Assembly: GCF_036785885.1 (NCBI RefSeq)
Contig: NC_092330.1
Span: 3,196,525 to 3,260,524 of the forward strand
Length of the DNA: 64,000 bases
Origin: Coffea arabica
Taxonomy: Eukaryota > Streptophyta > Magnoliopsida > Gentianales > Rubiaceae
Direction: 5' to 3'
Shown: piece by piece, positions 36,151-48,456 of the stretch
How positions within the stretch are numbered: the first letter of the stretch is position 1
Layout of the letters: each line of letters starts with the position of its first letter
The notes under the pieces: model-generated
The model's input: only the letters and a program-made list of their open reading frames with translations
What the model was told of the DNA's origin: nothing
Databases searched by the model: none
Made by a program: the position numbers and the translations under genes

Positions 36151-36317
36151 TATATTATATGGTGGGACTAAAACTGGATAGAATTGATGGATTTGAATAA
36201 AGTCATAAAGTCTGTTCATAACATCTAACAGTAATTCCAACTTTGACGGTTCAATAACGTGACACGCACTTCGTCTTTTGAAGGGTCAAATAAGCCAAAT
36301 CTTCATATTGTTTAAAT

Positions 36318-37090
36318 CATCATCAAAGTTGGATATTAAATTTCTACCACTCATATAACATCAACTAATCAATAAAAATCTATAGTTCTCATGAGTCTTT
36401 GCCAAAATTTCCACGTCAACTGGCGTGTCAACTATGGAGATGATCTTTTATTCCACATTTAAGGAATCCTAGTCAAAGGAAAAAAAAGAAAGATAACCTT
36501 TTTCCCCCTTGCATTAATTTTGGAAGACATATGGATGTTAAAGTCTTTCATATTGTTTAATCAAATCAATCTTTTTGTTTCCATTCTTCTTATGTGACAA
36601 GCCTAGCTTTTCATCTTTCATTTATTTCTCTAAAACTTCTGCTCACATTTGATTTTTTTTTTTTTCTAATCAACTCTTTTCTTGTTTTCTAACAATTTTC
36701 TTCTTGATTTTTCCACGACTTTTCCCCCTTAATTTCCCATGTAGAGACATACACTTACCTTCCTCTTTAGCTGGATTTTCATCTTGTAAGAAAACATACT
36801 TAAATTTGTATCACAGAGTCATTAATTGAATGATGAAATCGTTGGCTTTCCGCAAGAAAGTCATGAAATTTGACCATTTTGCTAGTCATGCCATCATGCA
36901 GACCCCCCAAATGCCCAGAAGGAGACGGCGTACCGTCAAAATTTCCAATGAAATTTCACCATTTTGCTTGCTCGTCATCAAAATTGGATATTAAATTTCT
37001 CTTAAATCAACTGATTAATAAGAATGTTTTAGTTTCCACAAGTCTTTGCCAAAATTTTCACGTCAACTGGCGTATCAAATATGGAGAACC
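36318..37090 (+). repeat. Duplicated upstream sequence, copy 2 and an inner short repeat
   Basis: 36461-36796 repeats 34472-34808. In addition 36318-36432 ('AAAGTTGGATATTAAATTTCT' ... 'CCACGTCAACTGGCGT') recurs at about 36977-37090. This nested arrangement indicates repeated segmental duplication upstream of the LRR receptor pseudogene. Confidence 0.75.
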
Positions 37091-37585
37091 AATAGGAGTC
37101 ACCTATCGTAGGAAGGTACGGATGTTCCTTCCTACCGGAGGAACGCGCGACGCAAAGATCTATTGATAGCACATCATGGAAGAATTCTCAGCGAAGGCAG
37201 GCCCATGTCTAAAATTCTCACGGCAAAGAAGAAATATTTGATGTGATTTGTGGCAGGCTCCAATGATGTTTGAATTTTGTATAAGTTTTTTATTGTTAAT
37301 GTAAACAAAACAAAATTTCACATTATAATTTTTAAATTAGTAGTTATAATTCTTAAGGTTGATTATGTTGAAAAGCAAAATGAGCAGTTATTTTAACAAT
37401 TAGTATTTAGGTAGTTAAACTAAGAATCTGCCCTTAATAACTTTAAAAAATGAACTTCTTGATCGAAATATCTAAGAATTGTATATTTGGATCTGAATTG
37501 AAGTTAAAATAGCATACCTCAGTCCCATAATAGTATGTATATATTTCCCTATCGTCAGTTCTATTAGTAAGCTTAGTCAAAAGAA
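37091..37585. other. Upstream flank of the LRR pseudogene
   Basis: No gene or repeat boundary is visible. It presumably contains the former promoter; I could not choose a TATA box with confidence. Confidence 0.35.
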
Positions 37586-40190
37586 ATGGAGAGAGCGTTC
37601 AGTTACATTCCTCTGGGAATTTTATTAGCCAGTTCTCTGGCAACAACCAATATTATTACTGATAAATCTGCCCTTGTGGCTTTAAAAAACCACATAATTT
37701 CTTATCCTTGCTTAATCTTGGCCAAAAATTGGTCCAATTCATCCTTTTGAAATTTCTTGTGACTCTAATTGTCAAAGAGTGGTGGCCTTAAATATTTCTA
37801 ACATGGGTTTTGAAGGCACAATTCCTTCACAACTAGGAAACCTCTCATTTCTTGTTTCTCTGGACATGAGCAACAACAGTTTTCATGGTTATCTGCCAAC
37901 AGGGATGTCTCATTTGCGTCGACTAAGTTTCATGGCTTTGAGCAACAATAATTTTGCCGGAGAAATTCCATCATGGTTGGGCGCCTTGGATAGACTTCAA
38001 TACCTATCCTTGAGTAACAATTCTTTTCTTGGTGATCTTCCTGCTAACATATGCAACAATCTTTCAAATCTAAAAGAGGTTGATATGTTTTCGAATCAGT
38101 TGAGCGATGAAATACTATCAGATTTATCAAATTGCTCCAGATTGGAGTCGTTATCTTTGTCATACAACCAGTTCAGCGGATCCATACCTAAAGAACTTGG
38201 GAGGCTAAAAATGCCTGAGGTGCTACATCTTGCGGTTAACATTTTAGAAGGTAATATTTCTTGGTTAATTTATTCCTTTACTGGATGCCATATTTAAATT
38301 TGTTCACTGTAGAATCATATTTCTTGTGCTACAATCTCTTGGTTGTTGCCAATATATTTCGGTGGAAGTATATGACATGTCGATGTTAAGAGGGCATTAA
38401 TTGGCTTATGCTATAACATAATAGCTTGTCTGGATCTCTCGGGCAAAGTTCACGTGACCTGCTTCTTGAACTTGGAAGTTCATATCTACAGATAAACAAT
38501 TTGGATGGTCAAATACCAGAAAGCTTTTTCAAAAAATTCCCTGCTTTAAATTCTTTACATAGGGATCAATAAATTCAATGGGTAAATGCCATGGGGATTG
38601 GAAAATTAATCTATGCTTAAGAAGCTGTATCTAGATGATAGCTAATTTGATAGGTATGCTGATTTTCAATGAGCTGTAGTCCTAAATTTGGTGTAACTTT
38701 TGAAGTATATTTAAATGAGATTGATTTTCTTCATGAATTGATAGGTCTGATTCCAAACGAGATTGACAACTTGTTCAAATTGGAAAGTCTTGACTTGGGA
38801 TACAATAGGTTTAAGTGGTTCAATCCCAGTTGGGATCTTCAACATCTCAACTGAGGGTACTTGACCTTTTTGATGATTTGATACACTTTAACTCAATACC
38901 AAGTGGTGACTCCGATTTTTTCTTAAAGATCCTTTTTAGACTATTATTTTAGGCCCAAATCGTCGCACTTTTTTTAAGTCTCATTTTAGGCCCTTTTCTT
39001 TTGTTTATTTTCTAAAATAAAAAACTCATTTTCCAAATCAAAAAATTCATTTTTCTAACACCTAAAACCATTAGATACACAGTTTATTTTATTATTTTTC
39101 AAAAAAAAAAATGGACCAGCAAATCTATTATTTTCAGTGCATGTTTTACTTACCATTTGTGTAGATTTATATGATGTAAATCAAATTGTGCTGGATGATT
39201 TCCAACAATCTATTAATGAACCATGTTATCCAAAATAGAATATATTAGGGCACTTGTAAGTCCTTCATTAACAAAATCTAGAAAGATAACAGTAGTATAG
39301 TTGAAATGATCAGAAGAGACTTTCAAGAAAAGGAAAAAAATGATCAGTAGATCAAAACTTGTTGCTTTTCCCGATTCTGTATCAACGTGAATTCTTTTTT
39401 GGTTCAATGACCTTTTTGACAATAATTTATTTGGCGTTCTTCCATCAAATATGTGCCATGGCCTACACAAATTGGAAGATATTTATCTTGGTAGGAATAA
39501 CTTCAGTGGAGTCATACTTGCCTCTATTTCAAACTGTTCGAAATTAACCGAAATATATCTTGGTGTTAACAAATTCAACGGTCAAATTCCCAATTCCATT
39601 GGAATTGAGACACCTCGAAGTTATATATCTATCTCATAGTGATTTGACAAGTGAATCTTCATCTTCAGAAATGAGTCTCTTCACTTCCCTTATAGTTTGC
39701 ATCTCTTTAAGGGAGATCTGGGCGGCAAACGATCCATTAAATGGGGTTCTTTCGAGATCCATTGGGAATCTTTCTATTTCTGTTGAAACGTTGAATGCAG
39801 GGAGCTGTGGGCTCAAGGGAAACATTCTAGACAGCATTGGAAACTAGAGCAATTTAGCAGATTTAGATCTATGTGACAATTGCTTAACTGGCTCAATTCC
39901 AAATACGATGTGTGGTTTACAGAGTTTGGAGTATTTATACCTAAGTCAAAATCAGATTAGCGGTCGAATTCCAGGATGTTTCAATAATCTTAAAGATCTC
40001 TTGGAGGTCAACATGTCATCGAATTTCTTGAGAAGACCTTTGGCTCTAGAGATAGGAGAATTAGAGAATTTGACAAAGTTAGACTTGTCAAATGATCAGT
40101 TTTCAGGTAAATTTGGAGTTTAGAGAGTTTGGATCACCTTTTTTTAGCAAACAATAGCTTGCAAGGATCAATTCCGGACAAACTTTGACT
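37586..40190 (+). pseudogene. LRR receptor-like protein (LRR-RLK subfamily XII-like), no kinase
   Basis: It begins with the ATG at 37586 and a signal-peptide-like start (MERAFSYIPLGILLASSLAT), then an LRRNT-type segment (ITDKSALVALKNHI, NWSNSS). A frame break near 37748 precedes a well-kept LRR block, 37779-38297: VALNISNMGFEGTIPSQLGN, LSFLVSLDMSNNSFHGYLP and further 24-residue GxIPxxLGxLxxLxxLxLxxN repeats. Degenerate LRRs follow (38420-38860, 39400-39850), then another readable block at 39843-40123 (SNLADLDLCDNCLTGSIP, LEYLYLSQNQISGRIPGC). Remains of LANNSLQGSIPDKL lie at about 40145-40185. Multiple stops and frame changes occur, and neither a transmembrane segment nor a kinase follows. Intact relatives such as FLS2, EFR and Xa21 perceive microbial patterns at the plasma membrane; this copy cannot. 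Confidence 0.88.
38870..39340. other. Non-LRR insertion inside the LRR pseudogene
   Basis: LRR reading stops at about 38855 and resumes near 39400. The intervening DNA contains 'CCAAGTGGTGACTCCGATTTT', reminiscent of sequence just inside plant Gypsy elements, but I see no LTR pair, so the origin is tentative. Confidence 0.4.
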
Positions 40191-41133
40191 TAGTACCTTT
40201 GAATTTGGGCGTAACAAACCGTCCCATTACAAAATAACCTCTCCGGTTGGATTCCCAATGTCTCATATACTTAAATGTTCTCTTTTCAAGAATTAAGTCG
40301 TGACTCATGTACTCTTACTATGTAATGAATTAAGACTTGTGTAGATTTGCTTGATTCCAATATCCACCATACCATAGCTATTCTAAACAATAAAATGAAG
40401 GACAATAAAGGTGCACATGCATATATTTATTGTGTCAGAACTATTCTAATTTTTTTAAAAATTCAATTAGGAAGTGAAACTTTTCCCTAACTAGCAAAAG
40501 ATATTAAGAAAATAATTGTTTAAAATTACTATGTTAGCCCATGGTAAAAAATTAGAGTAGTCCCTTTCATTTAAAGTGATGGTAATTTTTTTTCTTGTGA
40601 ATTCATCCTGGAAGGCACGTTTTCTTTTACCAGTGAAAAATTTGTAATTTTTTTTAAAAAAAATGTAGTACATTTTTTCTTTATCGGTACCGTCACTCTC
40701 ACTTCATAATTGGAAAACCACAGTCGAAAAGCATTCGGTATCATAATTGAAGACTAAAGAGCTATTGTGTTATTTTCTTGTTGCTTTGATGAAAATAATA
40801 TGACAGACATGCCTTAATTTTGATAAAAAGGGAAAGCCGCTGCTAAAACAAGGTTACAGATATTTGTAGCAAATGATTGACACCAATTCACTTGTTCTTC
40901 CGCATGAAGTTCGTGTCATGGAACATGGAGAATAACGGTGATTAAAACCACGGATTAAATGACTATTAATTTAAGTACGCATGAAACATTACGTTGAAAT
41001 AGAGTAGTGAGACATCAATCTTAATTTTTGGATCTTTTAACATTATTTTGTCCATGACTTATCTTTCTTAAAGGCTTGGAGGTGGCAAAGGTGAAGTACA
41101 TATATACAACATTAATATCAGCTAAGAATTATA
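40191..41133. other. Intergenic, nothing recognised
   Basis: AT-rich; no supported feature. Confidence 0.4.
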
Positions 41134-41512
41134 TCCTTATATTATATAAGAATGAGTTGTGATTAAAAGAGTTTTGAATTTCAACCGTATGGATAGGGAT
41201 TTTTTGAGAATATGAAATGTTGCATAGTATTTTTAAAATTTTTTGATACAATTGAGAACAGCATGTGTTTAAGAATATTTACCAAAATGCCCTCATTTTG
41301 AATCTTTGATTTATGGAGACATTTGGGTATTTCTAGAATATGGAATTATTTTGCAACCGTTTTTGCATCGAGTACAACTCATATAAGTTTATGTGTTGGT
41401 ATAGTTATTAAAATGGTGTTACAGATACATTTAATTGAAGTGCAGCTTTTGTTGTGCAATTAACACAAAAACAAATTAACACGTTGTGCAATTAACACGT
41501 TGCCATCACTAG
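41134..41512 (+). mobile_element. Possible short non-autonomous Helitron
   Basis: Its first ~280 bp are homologous to the 5' part of the Helitron at 45157: both start TCCTTATA(T/C)TATATAA, then GAATTTCAACCG.AT. The right side ends CATCACTAG followed by T, a CTAG-T terminus. The subterminal hairpin is weak, so the 3' end is uncertain. A second fragment of the same 5' region lies at about 41760-41970. Confidence 0.45.
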
Positions 41513-41759
41513 TCGTTGGAGAATATTCCTTTATTTGAAACAACTTTTGTCTGCTCTTTGATGATTTTCAACTGACACTTGTAGGGGTCTTTCGAGAATG
41601 ATGAAATTATAATAGCATTGATAAAACAAAGTATACAAGTGTGTATTACAATTAGAATGTACTATTATACCTTTGTCATATTTGATGACTATTTCTTTCC
41701 ACAGTATATATACTATTATTTGTTCAATGAAAAATCCTCTCTAACCATATGCACCAAAC

Positions 41760-42075
41760 AAAGGGGTTTGAATTTCAACTATATGGATAGAAATTTTTTG
41801 GGAATGCGGAATGTCGTGTAATTTTTTAAAAATTTTTGATACAACTGAGGGTAGGATGTGTTTAGGTATATTTATCAAAATGTCTTCATTTTGGTACATT
41901 TAAAAATTTTGTTGGTATAATTACTGAAATAATGTTATAGACACATTTAATTGAAATGTTTTTCATACAATATATCAAATATTTTAAAAATATTTATAGT
42001 AAAAGTTTTTCATATAGACTACCATAGTAAAATTTTTCAAAAATATCTCCAAAAACAACTAATCAATCAAAAAAT
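41760..42075 (+). repeat. Helitron-like fragment plus a MITE tail fragment
   Basis: 41763-41970 matches the 5' region of the elements at 41134 and 45157 ('GGTTTGAATTTCAAC.ATATGGATAG'). 41990-42075 ('AGTAAAAGTTTTTCATATAG', 'CCAAAAACAACTAATC') matches the tail of the AT-rich units at 55155-55210 and 56980-57035. Confidence 0.55.
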
Positions 42076-42660
42076 ACTGTCATAGTTATTTTAAAAAAGT
42101 TTTCTACTCGAGTATACCACATTCGGACCTAATTTCAATTTCAATATAATTTTGTTCTTATACGTGGATCGTGGAGTGGATCGAGAAAACGGGTCCTAGA
42201 GTTTCACAGTCTAAATTACTTATGTTAGATATGGAGCATCCAGCATTTTTATCCATTTGGTATATGACTAATGTAATTCTATCATTAATGCAGATGGCAG
42301 ATTTAATAAAAATGATGATGTTTTTAATTAAAAGGAAAAAAATGTAGGATAAGTATTGAAAAGCGTATAAATGGGATTGGTCTAAATTGGCGAATAGGAA
42401 CCACAAACAAACAGAGAAACAAATTATTTTTGCGGGTACTTTGTAAGGCCAAACTGAAATACAAACTTATCACGTAACCATGAGAGTCACGTTTATTTTT
42501 TGTTTTTCTTTTTTGTCGTGAGAAGCAAGTTGAGACACGTCTCAACTTATTCCATCCTAGTATATTTTTTGTATAACATAAGAACGAGTACTTCTTAGTG
42601 TAGCTGCTTTCCGTGCGGCCACGTGACTGTTGGGAGGAGAAGTTTGCATTTATTTTGCTT
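42076..42660. other. Intergenic, nothing recognised
   Basis: Open frames at 42158-42406 and 42324-42545 (minus) lack recognisable features. Confidence 0.35.
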
Positions 42661-42664
42661 CCTT

Positions 42665-42824
42665 GAATGGATGGAACAGATAAGAATGGATGGAAATGGA
42701 TAAGAGTGGATTCTTTGGATAAGAATGGATGTAAATGTAAGTGGATGGAAATGGATAAGAATGGATAAGACTATTCCCTTGCTATGGATAAGAATGGATA
42801 AAAATGGATGGAAATGTAAGTGGA
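42665..42824 (+). repeat. GGATAAGAATGGAT minisatellite
   Basis: Imperfect tandem copies of GGATAAGAATGGAT and GGATGGAAATG words fill about 160 bp. The open frames on both strands here are by-products of the repeat. Confidence 0.85.
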
Positions 42825-43642
42825 CTAGGCCTATCAACAGTTCGGCTCTAAATTCAGATTCGGATAGGATCCGTCAAATTATTTCGGATTCAGGTAGAAA
42901 TTTAATTTCATTACCCGGATCCGGACTCGAATACGTTTTGTCAAACAAAAAAAACGTCGGATACAGGATGTAGTATATCGATCCACATCCGACCCGGATC
43001 CGGATATAAATAGATTAATAATTTAAAAACATATATATTTATCAATATAATTTGATTTTGGTGATGTATTTGAGTAAGGTCAATTTGATTTCTTTTCTTA
43101 GTTGATTTTTTTTGTATTAGTTAGAAATTAGTTTACAAATGATTTTTTTCTCATTTTTTTTGCAGAAAATTGTGAAACTTGAAATGATGCATTTGATATT
43201 TAATATTTGAATGGACCTTTTAGAAGTTGTAATTTGTTGTAATTTGTTAGATTTCATATTGATTTTGTCGTTTTGCAATGACTTTTGTAAATAGATTTGT
43301 GGTACACTTAAAAATGATTATTGTGAGTGATTTGTGATTTAACTTTGTAATTTGTGGCTTAGATTTGTGATTGGCTTTGAACGTCTTTGTAATTTGCTGC
43401 AAAACATGTTTCATTTTAAATTCTTGGCAAAATAGGTTTCGTTTTTAAATTGTTGCAAAACAAGCTTTTGACAGGTTTTTTTCCGAGTCAGATTCGAATC
43501 CGAGACCCGTTGGATCCAAATCCGAAACATAGAGTAGAAGACCTGCATGGTAAATGGGCCGAATTCGAGTCCGATGTAGTATGCTAGGTCCAGGTCCGAA
43601 ATAATGAATTTCAAACCAGACCCGACCCGTTGATAGGCCTAG
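42825..43642. mobile_element. TIR element with CTAGGCCTATCAAC ends
   Basis: CTAGGCCTATCAAC (42825-42838) is perfectly complemented by GTTGATAGGCCTAG (43629-43642). The subterminal regions are rich in GGATCCGGAT/ATCCGGATCC words. About 818 bp, non-coding. The target-site duplication is not obvious and the superfamily is uncertain (hAT-like). Confidence 0.75.
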
Positions 43643-43663
43643 CTACAGCATAAAGGGTAGGCA

Positions 43664-44665
43664 ATGTTTTAAAACTCGGACCGTTAATTGAACTGGTAAA
43701 GTGTTCGGATCAAGGTTCAACCGGTCGGATCGGTTCAACCCTAGTTCAATGAATTTTTTAAAAAATAATTTATATAACTATATATATGCACAAAATAAGA
43801 CATGCAATAGACTAATTTAAAATTTTATATGATGAAAAGTTTACTATTTTTGAATAACTTGAATTTTAAAAAATAATGAAATTATAAGTTGAAACAAATA
43901 AATTTCATCTCAATATCAATTATATCTACGAAAAAATAATCTTAAATCTAACACAAAAATACCAAAATATTTTGAAATTATACAAAATTCATGTCTATGA
44001 GAATTTAGACATTTTGAGCTTAAATTTTAATTTATGTTTTTTTGGAATTTAGACATTTCAACTAAAAAAAAAGGAAATTTGGAGTTTGAAGGAAGTCAAG
44101 AGAATCGAAAATAGAAATACAAACTTCATAAGAAACAAAAAATGAGATAAAAGTGATTGGTTGTAGCATTTAATAATTAGTTGTTACAGTTAAAGAAAAA
44201 TAATCTTTTTTAATTTTTTTCAATTTAATGGACAAAAACAAAATTATAAATGGAAGAAAACATCAATAAATTAAAACTAAAGAGGTTTGATTAAAAAAAG
44301 GAGTAACAAAAGAAAAGAGGAGGAAAGAGAGATAGAGTTGAAGAATAAAAAAAAAGAATCATGAGATGATGAGATTTTGTAAGAAAAATGGAGAAAAGAA
44401 AGATGGATGTTTGTTTTATATAAATAAGTTATCAAAAAAAGGCTAATAAAATGGAATGGTATAATCGTTAATACATTGGTCTTCTATCACAAAGGTCTTG
44501 AATTTGAACCTTGGTAATTGTATTTTGCAAAACTTAAAAAAAAAGGAGGAAAAAGTTGAAAATTGGAAACCACTGGTTCATCAATTTTAACGGGTTTGAC
44601 CGATTTTGACCAATTTTTTGATAAAGTCAACCCCAGTATAGAACCGGATCTGGTTCGGTTTTCAA
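43664..44665. mobile_element. TIR element with GGTTC-rich ends, about 1 kb
   Basis: The left end (GTTTTAAAACTCGGACCG) and right end (GGATCTGGTTCGGTTTTCAAG) are imperfect inverted repeats with several GGTTCAACCGG-type words. The interior is AT-rich without coding capacity. Boundaries are approximate. Confidence 0.5.
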
Positions 44666-44841
44666 GTGTGTTTGGATTGTAAATTATTTGAAATAATTTT
44701 GTGAAAAAAGTACTGTAGCACTTTTTTGATATGATGTATGTGAGATAAAAAAGGTGATTGAAAAATGTATTGATGATGTAAGCAAATCAGTGTGTGTAAA
44801 TAAGGTGTAAATAATGTGTAATAATTTACATCCAAACACAC
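44666..44841. mobile_element. 176-bp hAT-type MITE
   Basis: GTGTGTTTGGATTGTAAATTATT on the left pairs with AATAATTTACATCCAAACACAC on the right, about 22 bp of TIR. It is non-coding. No clear 8-bp duplication was found, perhaps because it abuts the previous element. Confidence 0.8.
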
Positions 44842-45156
44842 ATTACTGGCTCGGGGAGACACAAATTAGGTGTTGGTAGGGATTGGAATAGTGTAGTTTA
44901 CGGTTTCCACATTTTTACTTTACTTAAACCTATCTTTGTCTACCTAACCGGCATGGTCCCGGAAGAATTTGTGTCTCAATTGTCTTGGGCCATCCAGCTT
45001 TTTTTCAAAATTCATCATGATGTGATGTTTATTTTTTTGAATCAAAATTTTCTTATATATAAGAGAGAATGCCCAATTATTTGAGCTTTTCTTTTTGTCA
45101 CTCGTTAATGATCTACTCTACTCCTACTCCTACTCTAATGTGTGTGTGTATATATA

Positions 45157-46339
45157 TCCTTATACTATATAAAATTGAGTTTTGGTAAAAAAATAGGTTG
45201 AATTTCAACCGCATAGATGGGGGCTTTCTGGGAAGGTGAAATGTTGTGTATTAGTTTTAAAACTTTAGGTACAAGTTAAGGAAGCATGTATTTGGGTATG
45301 TTTACTGAAATGACCCCATTTTAATACATTTAAAGTTGTCATTGATGAGGCATTTGGGTATTGATGGAATGTGTAATTAGTGTGCAACCGTTTTTGCATT
45401 TTGTACAACTCATATATGCTTGTGTGTTGGTGTAATTACCGGAATATTCTTTAGCTACCAATAATTCCCTTTTTCAGCCGCAAATAACCGTTTGAGACGT
45501 TGCTTTGTCTGAAACATTTGAATGACAATCGGGTTTAGGAAATGAGCGAACAATTTCTCTATCAATGGTAGGAACCCATTTCTCTATCATTTATAATCTG
45601 CATTTATGAGCCACAAACGTTAGTCATTTTATCCCCTTTCAGTTTCAAGAGTTAAGGTTTCCCTTTTTGCCTTTGTCTTCAACGAATTGCCTCATCGTTT
45701 TCTTTTTCATCCGAACTCAACTCTGAAATTACCTATTATTTCATCATTAATTACACCCAATTCAATTTCCGAATCGTTGGTATCTTAATGTCTAAACGGT
45801 TGATTATCAGTTTCTCCCTGTTCATATTCTAAGATTGGGATAATTCTACCTGGCTTCATACTAATCAGCTCAGAATGCTCTTCAGTCCCAGCTACTCCTG
45901 GTGGTTCAGCGTGGGGTTAGATTTCACCTCCCTAATTTTTCAGTTCCTCCCTTAATTTTGTCGGTGTGTTCTTAGTACCTATAATTAGCGACTCTTATCG
46001 TGTTGCCTAACTGCAAGATAGCATTTTTCGCATTGCCTAACCCCAATTGGTCTGAGTTGGTTATAATCTTATAGGTTTGGAGCAACAGCAAGAAAGAGCT
46101 CTCGGTGGAGATTCTGGAATAAGGTTAGCTTTTTGTGTTGCTTTGCCTTTCTGCATTATCAACGACCTTTAATTTGACACAGTTTTATTGTAACGTTGTG
46201 TAAATTGATTGATTATATCGTTTATCTTTTTATACTAAGTTTTATTTCTTTTCACAATATACTATTGTTTGTTCAACAAAAAAACCTCCTTCCCCACAGG
46301 CATTAAACACCCGCGCGATGCGCAGGCACTTGCCTTTAG
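45157..46339 (+). mobile_element. Non-autonomous Helitron, ~1.18 kb
   Basis: The 5' end is TCCTTATACTATATAAAATTG. Near the 3' end a hairpin CCGCGCGATGCGCAGG (about 46314-46330) lies about 10 bases before a terminal CTTTAG followed by T. That is a TC start, a GC-rich subterminal hairpin and a slightly off-consensus CTRR end. No Rep/helicase is encoded. The 5' ~280 bp are shared with 41134-41420. Confidence 0.65.
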
Positions 46340-46341
46340 TG

Positions 46342-46372
<31 letters not shown>

Positions 46373-46697
46373 GAGTTGTATTCTAATACTTATCCGTTGT
46401 TTTTTACCTTTTTCTCATATAGCTATTTGACACAGTGAGTTTTCCACACTTTCTTTCTCAATGTCTACGCGCTCTTTGACTAGCTATTTTTTTTCTCTCA
46501 ATTTTCTTTGTCTTTATTCTTTTTTTCCCTTTGGATGATGTTTCCACAAATATCTTTAAATTAAAATTTATTATTATTCTTATCACATGTGTTGTCATGT
46601 TGAATTCTCGATATGCTTTTTCTAACAAATGTCTATCTCACTCTTGACGGTTCATTTTTAATGGACCCTATTAGAATTTTTTCAAATTAAATTTTGA

Positions 46698-46782
46698 GGA
46701 ATCGATGGTATGAGAGAGGGAGTATAAGCGAAAGATCTCGGGTTCGAGACCTCCCACTTACCTGAAAAAAAAAGCTTCATTT
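46698..46782 (+). repeat. SINE-like tRNA-derived fragment
   Basis: It contains 'GGTATGAGAGAGGGAGTATAAGCG' followed by GGTTCGAGACC (46741-46751), a pol III B-box match, and an A-run. It is too short and incomplete to be a tRNA gene. Confidence 0.6.
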
Positions 46783-46841
46783 ATAATTCTCTACACAACT
46801 TTTACTCTGAATTCTTAGCAATTGTATTTTTTTTATCAAGT

Positions 46842-46923
46842 ATGGTTTTTTTTTTTTCCTTTTTTAGTGTAAGCGGGAGGACTCGAACCCGAGACCTCTT
46901 GCTTACACTCCCTCCCGCATACC
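46842..46923 (-). repeat. SINE-like fragment, inverted copy
   Basis: Reverse complement of the 46698-46782 unit: the B-box complement GGACTCGAACC lies at 46879-46889 and the T-run at 46842-46866 represents the A-tail. A weaker third copy is at about 47214-47300, and a fourth may be at 14680-14755. Confidence 0.6.
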
Positions 46924-46984
46924 ACATATGACTTTATTAATTCTTTGGTGTTGTGTGTTTTATCAAATTATTAGGGGTTTCCCA

Positions 46985-47120
46985 TGAGCACTTTTTCAAG
47001 ATTAATTATGATTTTTTCATAAGTGTTTTTTCCTTTTTTTTTATTTTCAGGCCAATTTCAAGATTAATTATGATTTTTTCATAAGTGCTTTTTTTTCTCC
47101 TTTTTTTTTTGTTTTCAGGC
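46985..47120. repeat. ~60-bp tandem duplication
   Basis: 'CAAGATTAATTATGATTTTTTCATAAGTG...TTTTCAGGCCA' occurs twice in direct order. Confidence 0.8.
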
Positions 47121-48456
47121 CAAAATACATAATCTTTGAAGGAGTACTAAAGAAGTAGTTCATATGCAATTTTAGACTTTTCATGCTCAGAGAATTTCTA
47201 GAGTTTGAGAAGGCAAATTTTTTTTCTTTAATTTTTTACGGTAGGTGGGAAGTTTCGAATTCGGGACCTTTGACTTATATTTCCTTTTCCTATACTACCC
47301 AACTTATCCCTCTTCCTCAACCCAAAAAAAATAGCAAAAACAAGTTCATTGTCTACAACATGGTTGGATGCATGGTGCACAAACCCCAAATCCAAAACTA
47401 GTCTTATTCAAGTATTATAGTTTTAAATAATTATATTTGGGATTAAAGGGAATTTTTCATTCCATTGGAGGTGTTTTAAAGTTAGGAGTTTGTAGTAATT
47501 ATGTGGTATAGAGAAATTATACAAAGCTTTTTTTACATAAAAAATTATACTTTAATATGGTTGAAAATCATTTTGCTTACATATATAATATATACCTATT
47601 TTTAGAAAACATTTTCAAAATTTTCATGGTGACGCTATTTATTTTGGCCTTTTGTTTTGGATTTAGCTAAATTATTTTTGCCTTTCAGTTATCACAAAGC
47701 TAGCATGAAGAAGTAAAATAGGTGCAAACAAATATTGTTTATTCCTATATTCTACATCAAGGGGATTGGTCACGAAATTCTTAGCAAATAAGTCCAAATG
47801 ATTTTATGTCATAAATTTCATGTTACTACAATAGGTTGCCAATTGTCATTACTAGATTAGAGCAAAACACTGAAGCAACTTCCTGATTTAAGTTTTTATT
47901 TTTATTTCCTCATTAAGCTGTTTACTTTTAGTTTCACTGAATCTTACATGACTATTCACCTTTTGATTGAGTGATGATTGGTATCAAACACTATAAGGTA
48001 AAGATGCAAAAGTTATATATGTGGAAAGAATATATATAAGAATGACACATTTCATATTTTTGATATCGCTTCCAATCAACGATAATGGATTGTGCAAATG
48101 CACAGGGTTTAATCTAGTTATACAATAAGTGCTAAAAATTTCAGGCTTTCGTGCGCAAATATTTAGATTTGCTGTGCAGTTACCCACAAAGACGTATTCT
48201 CAAGCATCGTTAGGGGCGGATTAGCTTGACACTGATGGAAGTACCAGAGACTACTTGTTAATTGAAACATACATCAATGAGGTCTTCAATGAAAATGTAC
48301 ATCTGATGAACAAAGTACTTGAATGCTTTCCCCTTGATTCCTAAATTTTAAAATGAGACACTATGGTCCCAATTTAGTTTTTAAAATATAAAATCTGTTT
48401 CATTTGAGGTCTAAAATACAAAATCTGTAGATCTTGCTACTTGCAAACAAAAATAT
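47121..48456. other. Intergenic, nothing recognised
   Basis: Apart from the weak SINE-like copy at about 47214-47300, no feature is supported. Confidence 0.4.

Noticed and set aside
42665..42837. 80-codon frames on both strands in GGATAAGAATGGAT repeats
   Set aside because: Open only because the repeat lacks stops.
46741..46751. tRNA gene suggested by GGTTCGAGACC
   Set aside because: No acceptor stem, A-box or anticodon arm could be placed; a SINE-like fragment explains the B-box and A-run.
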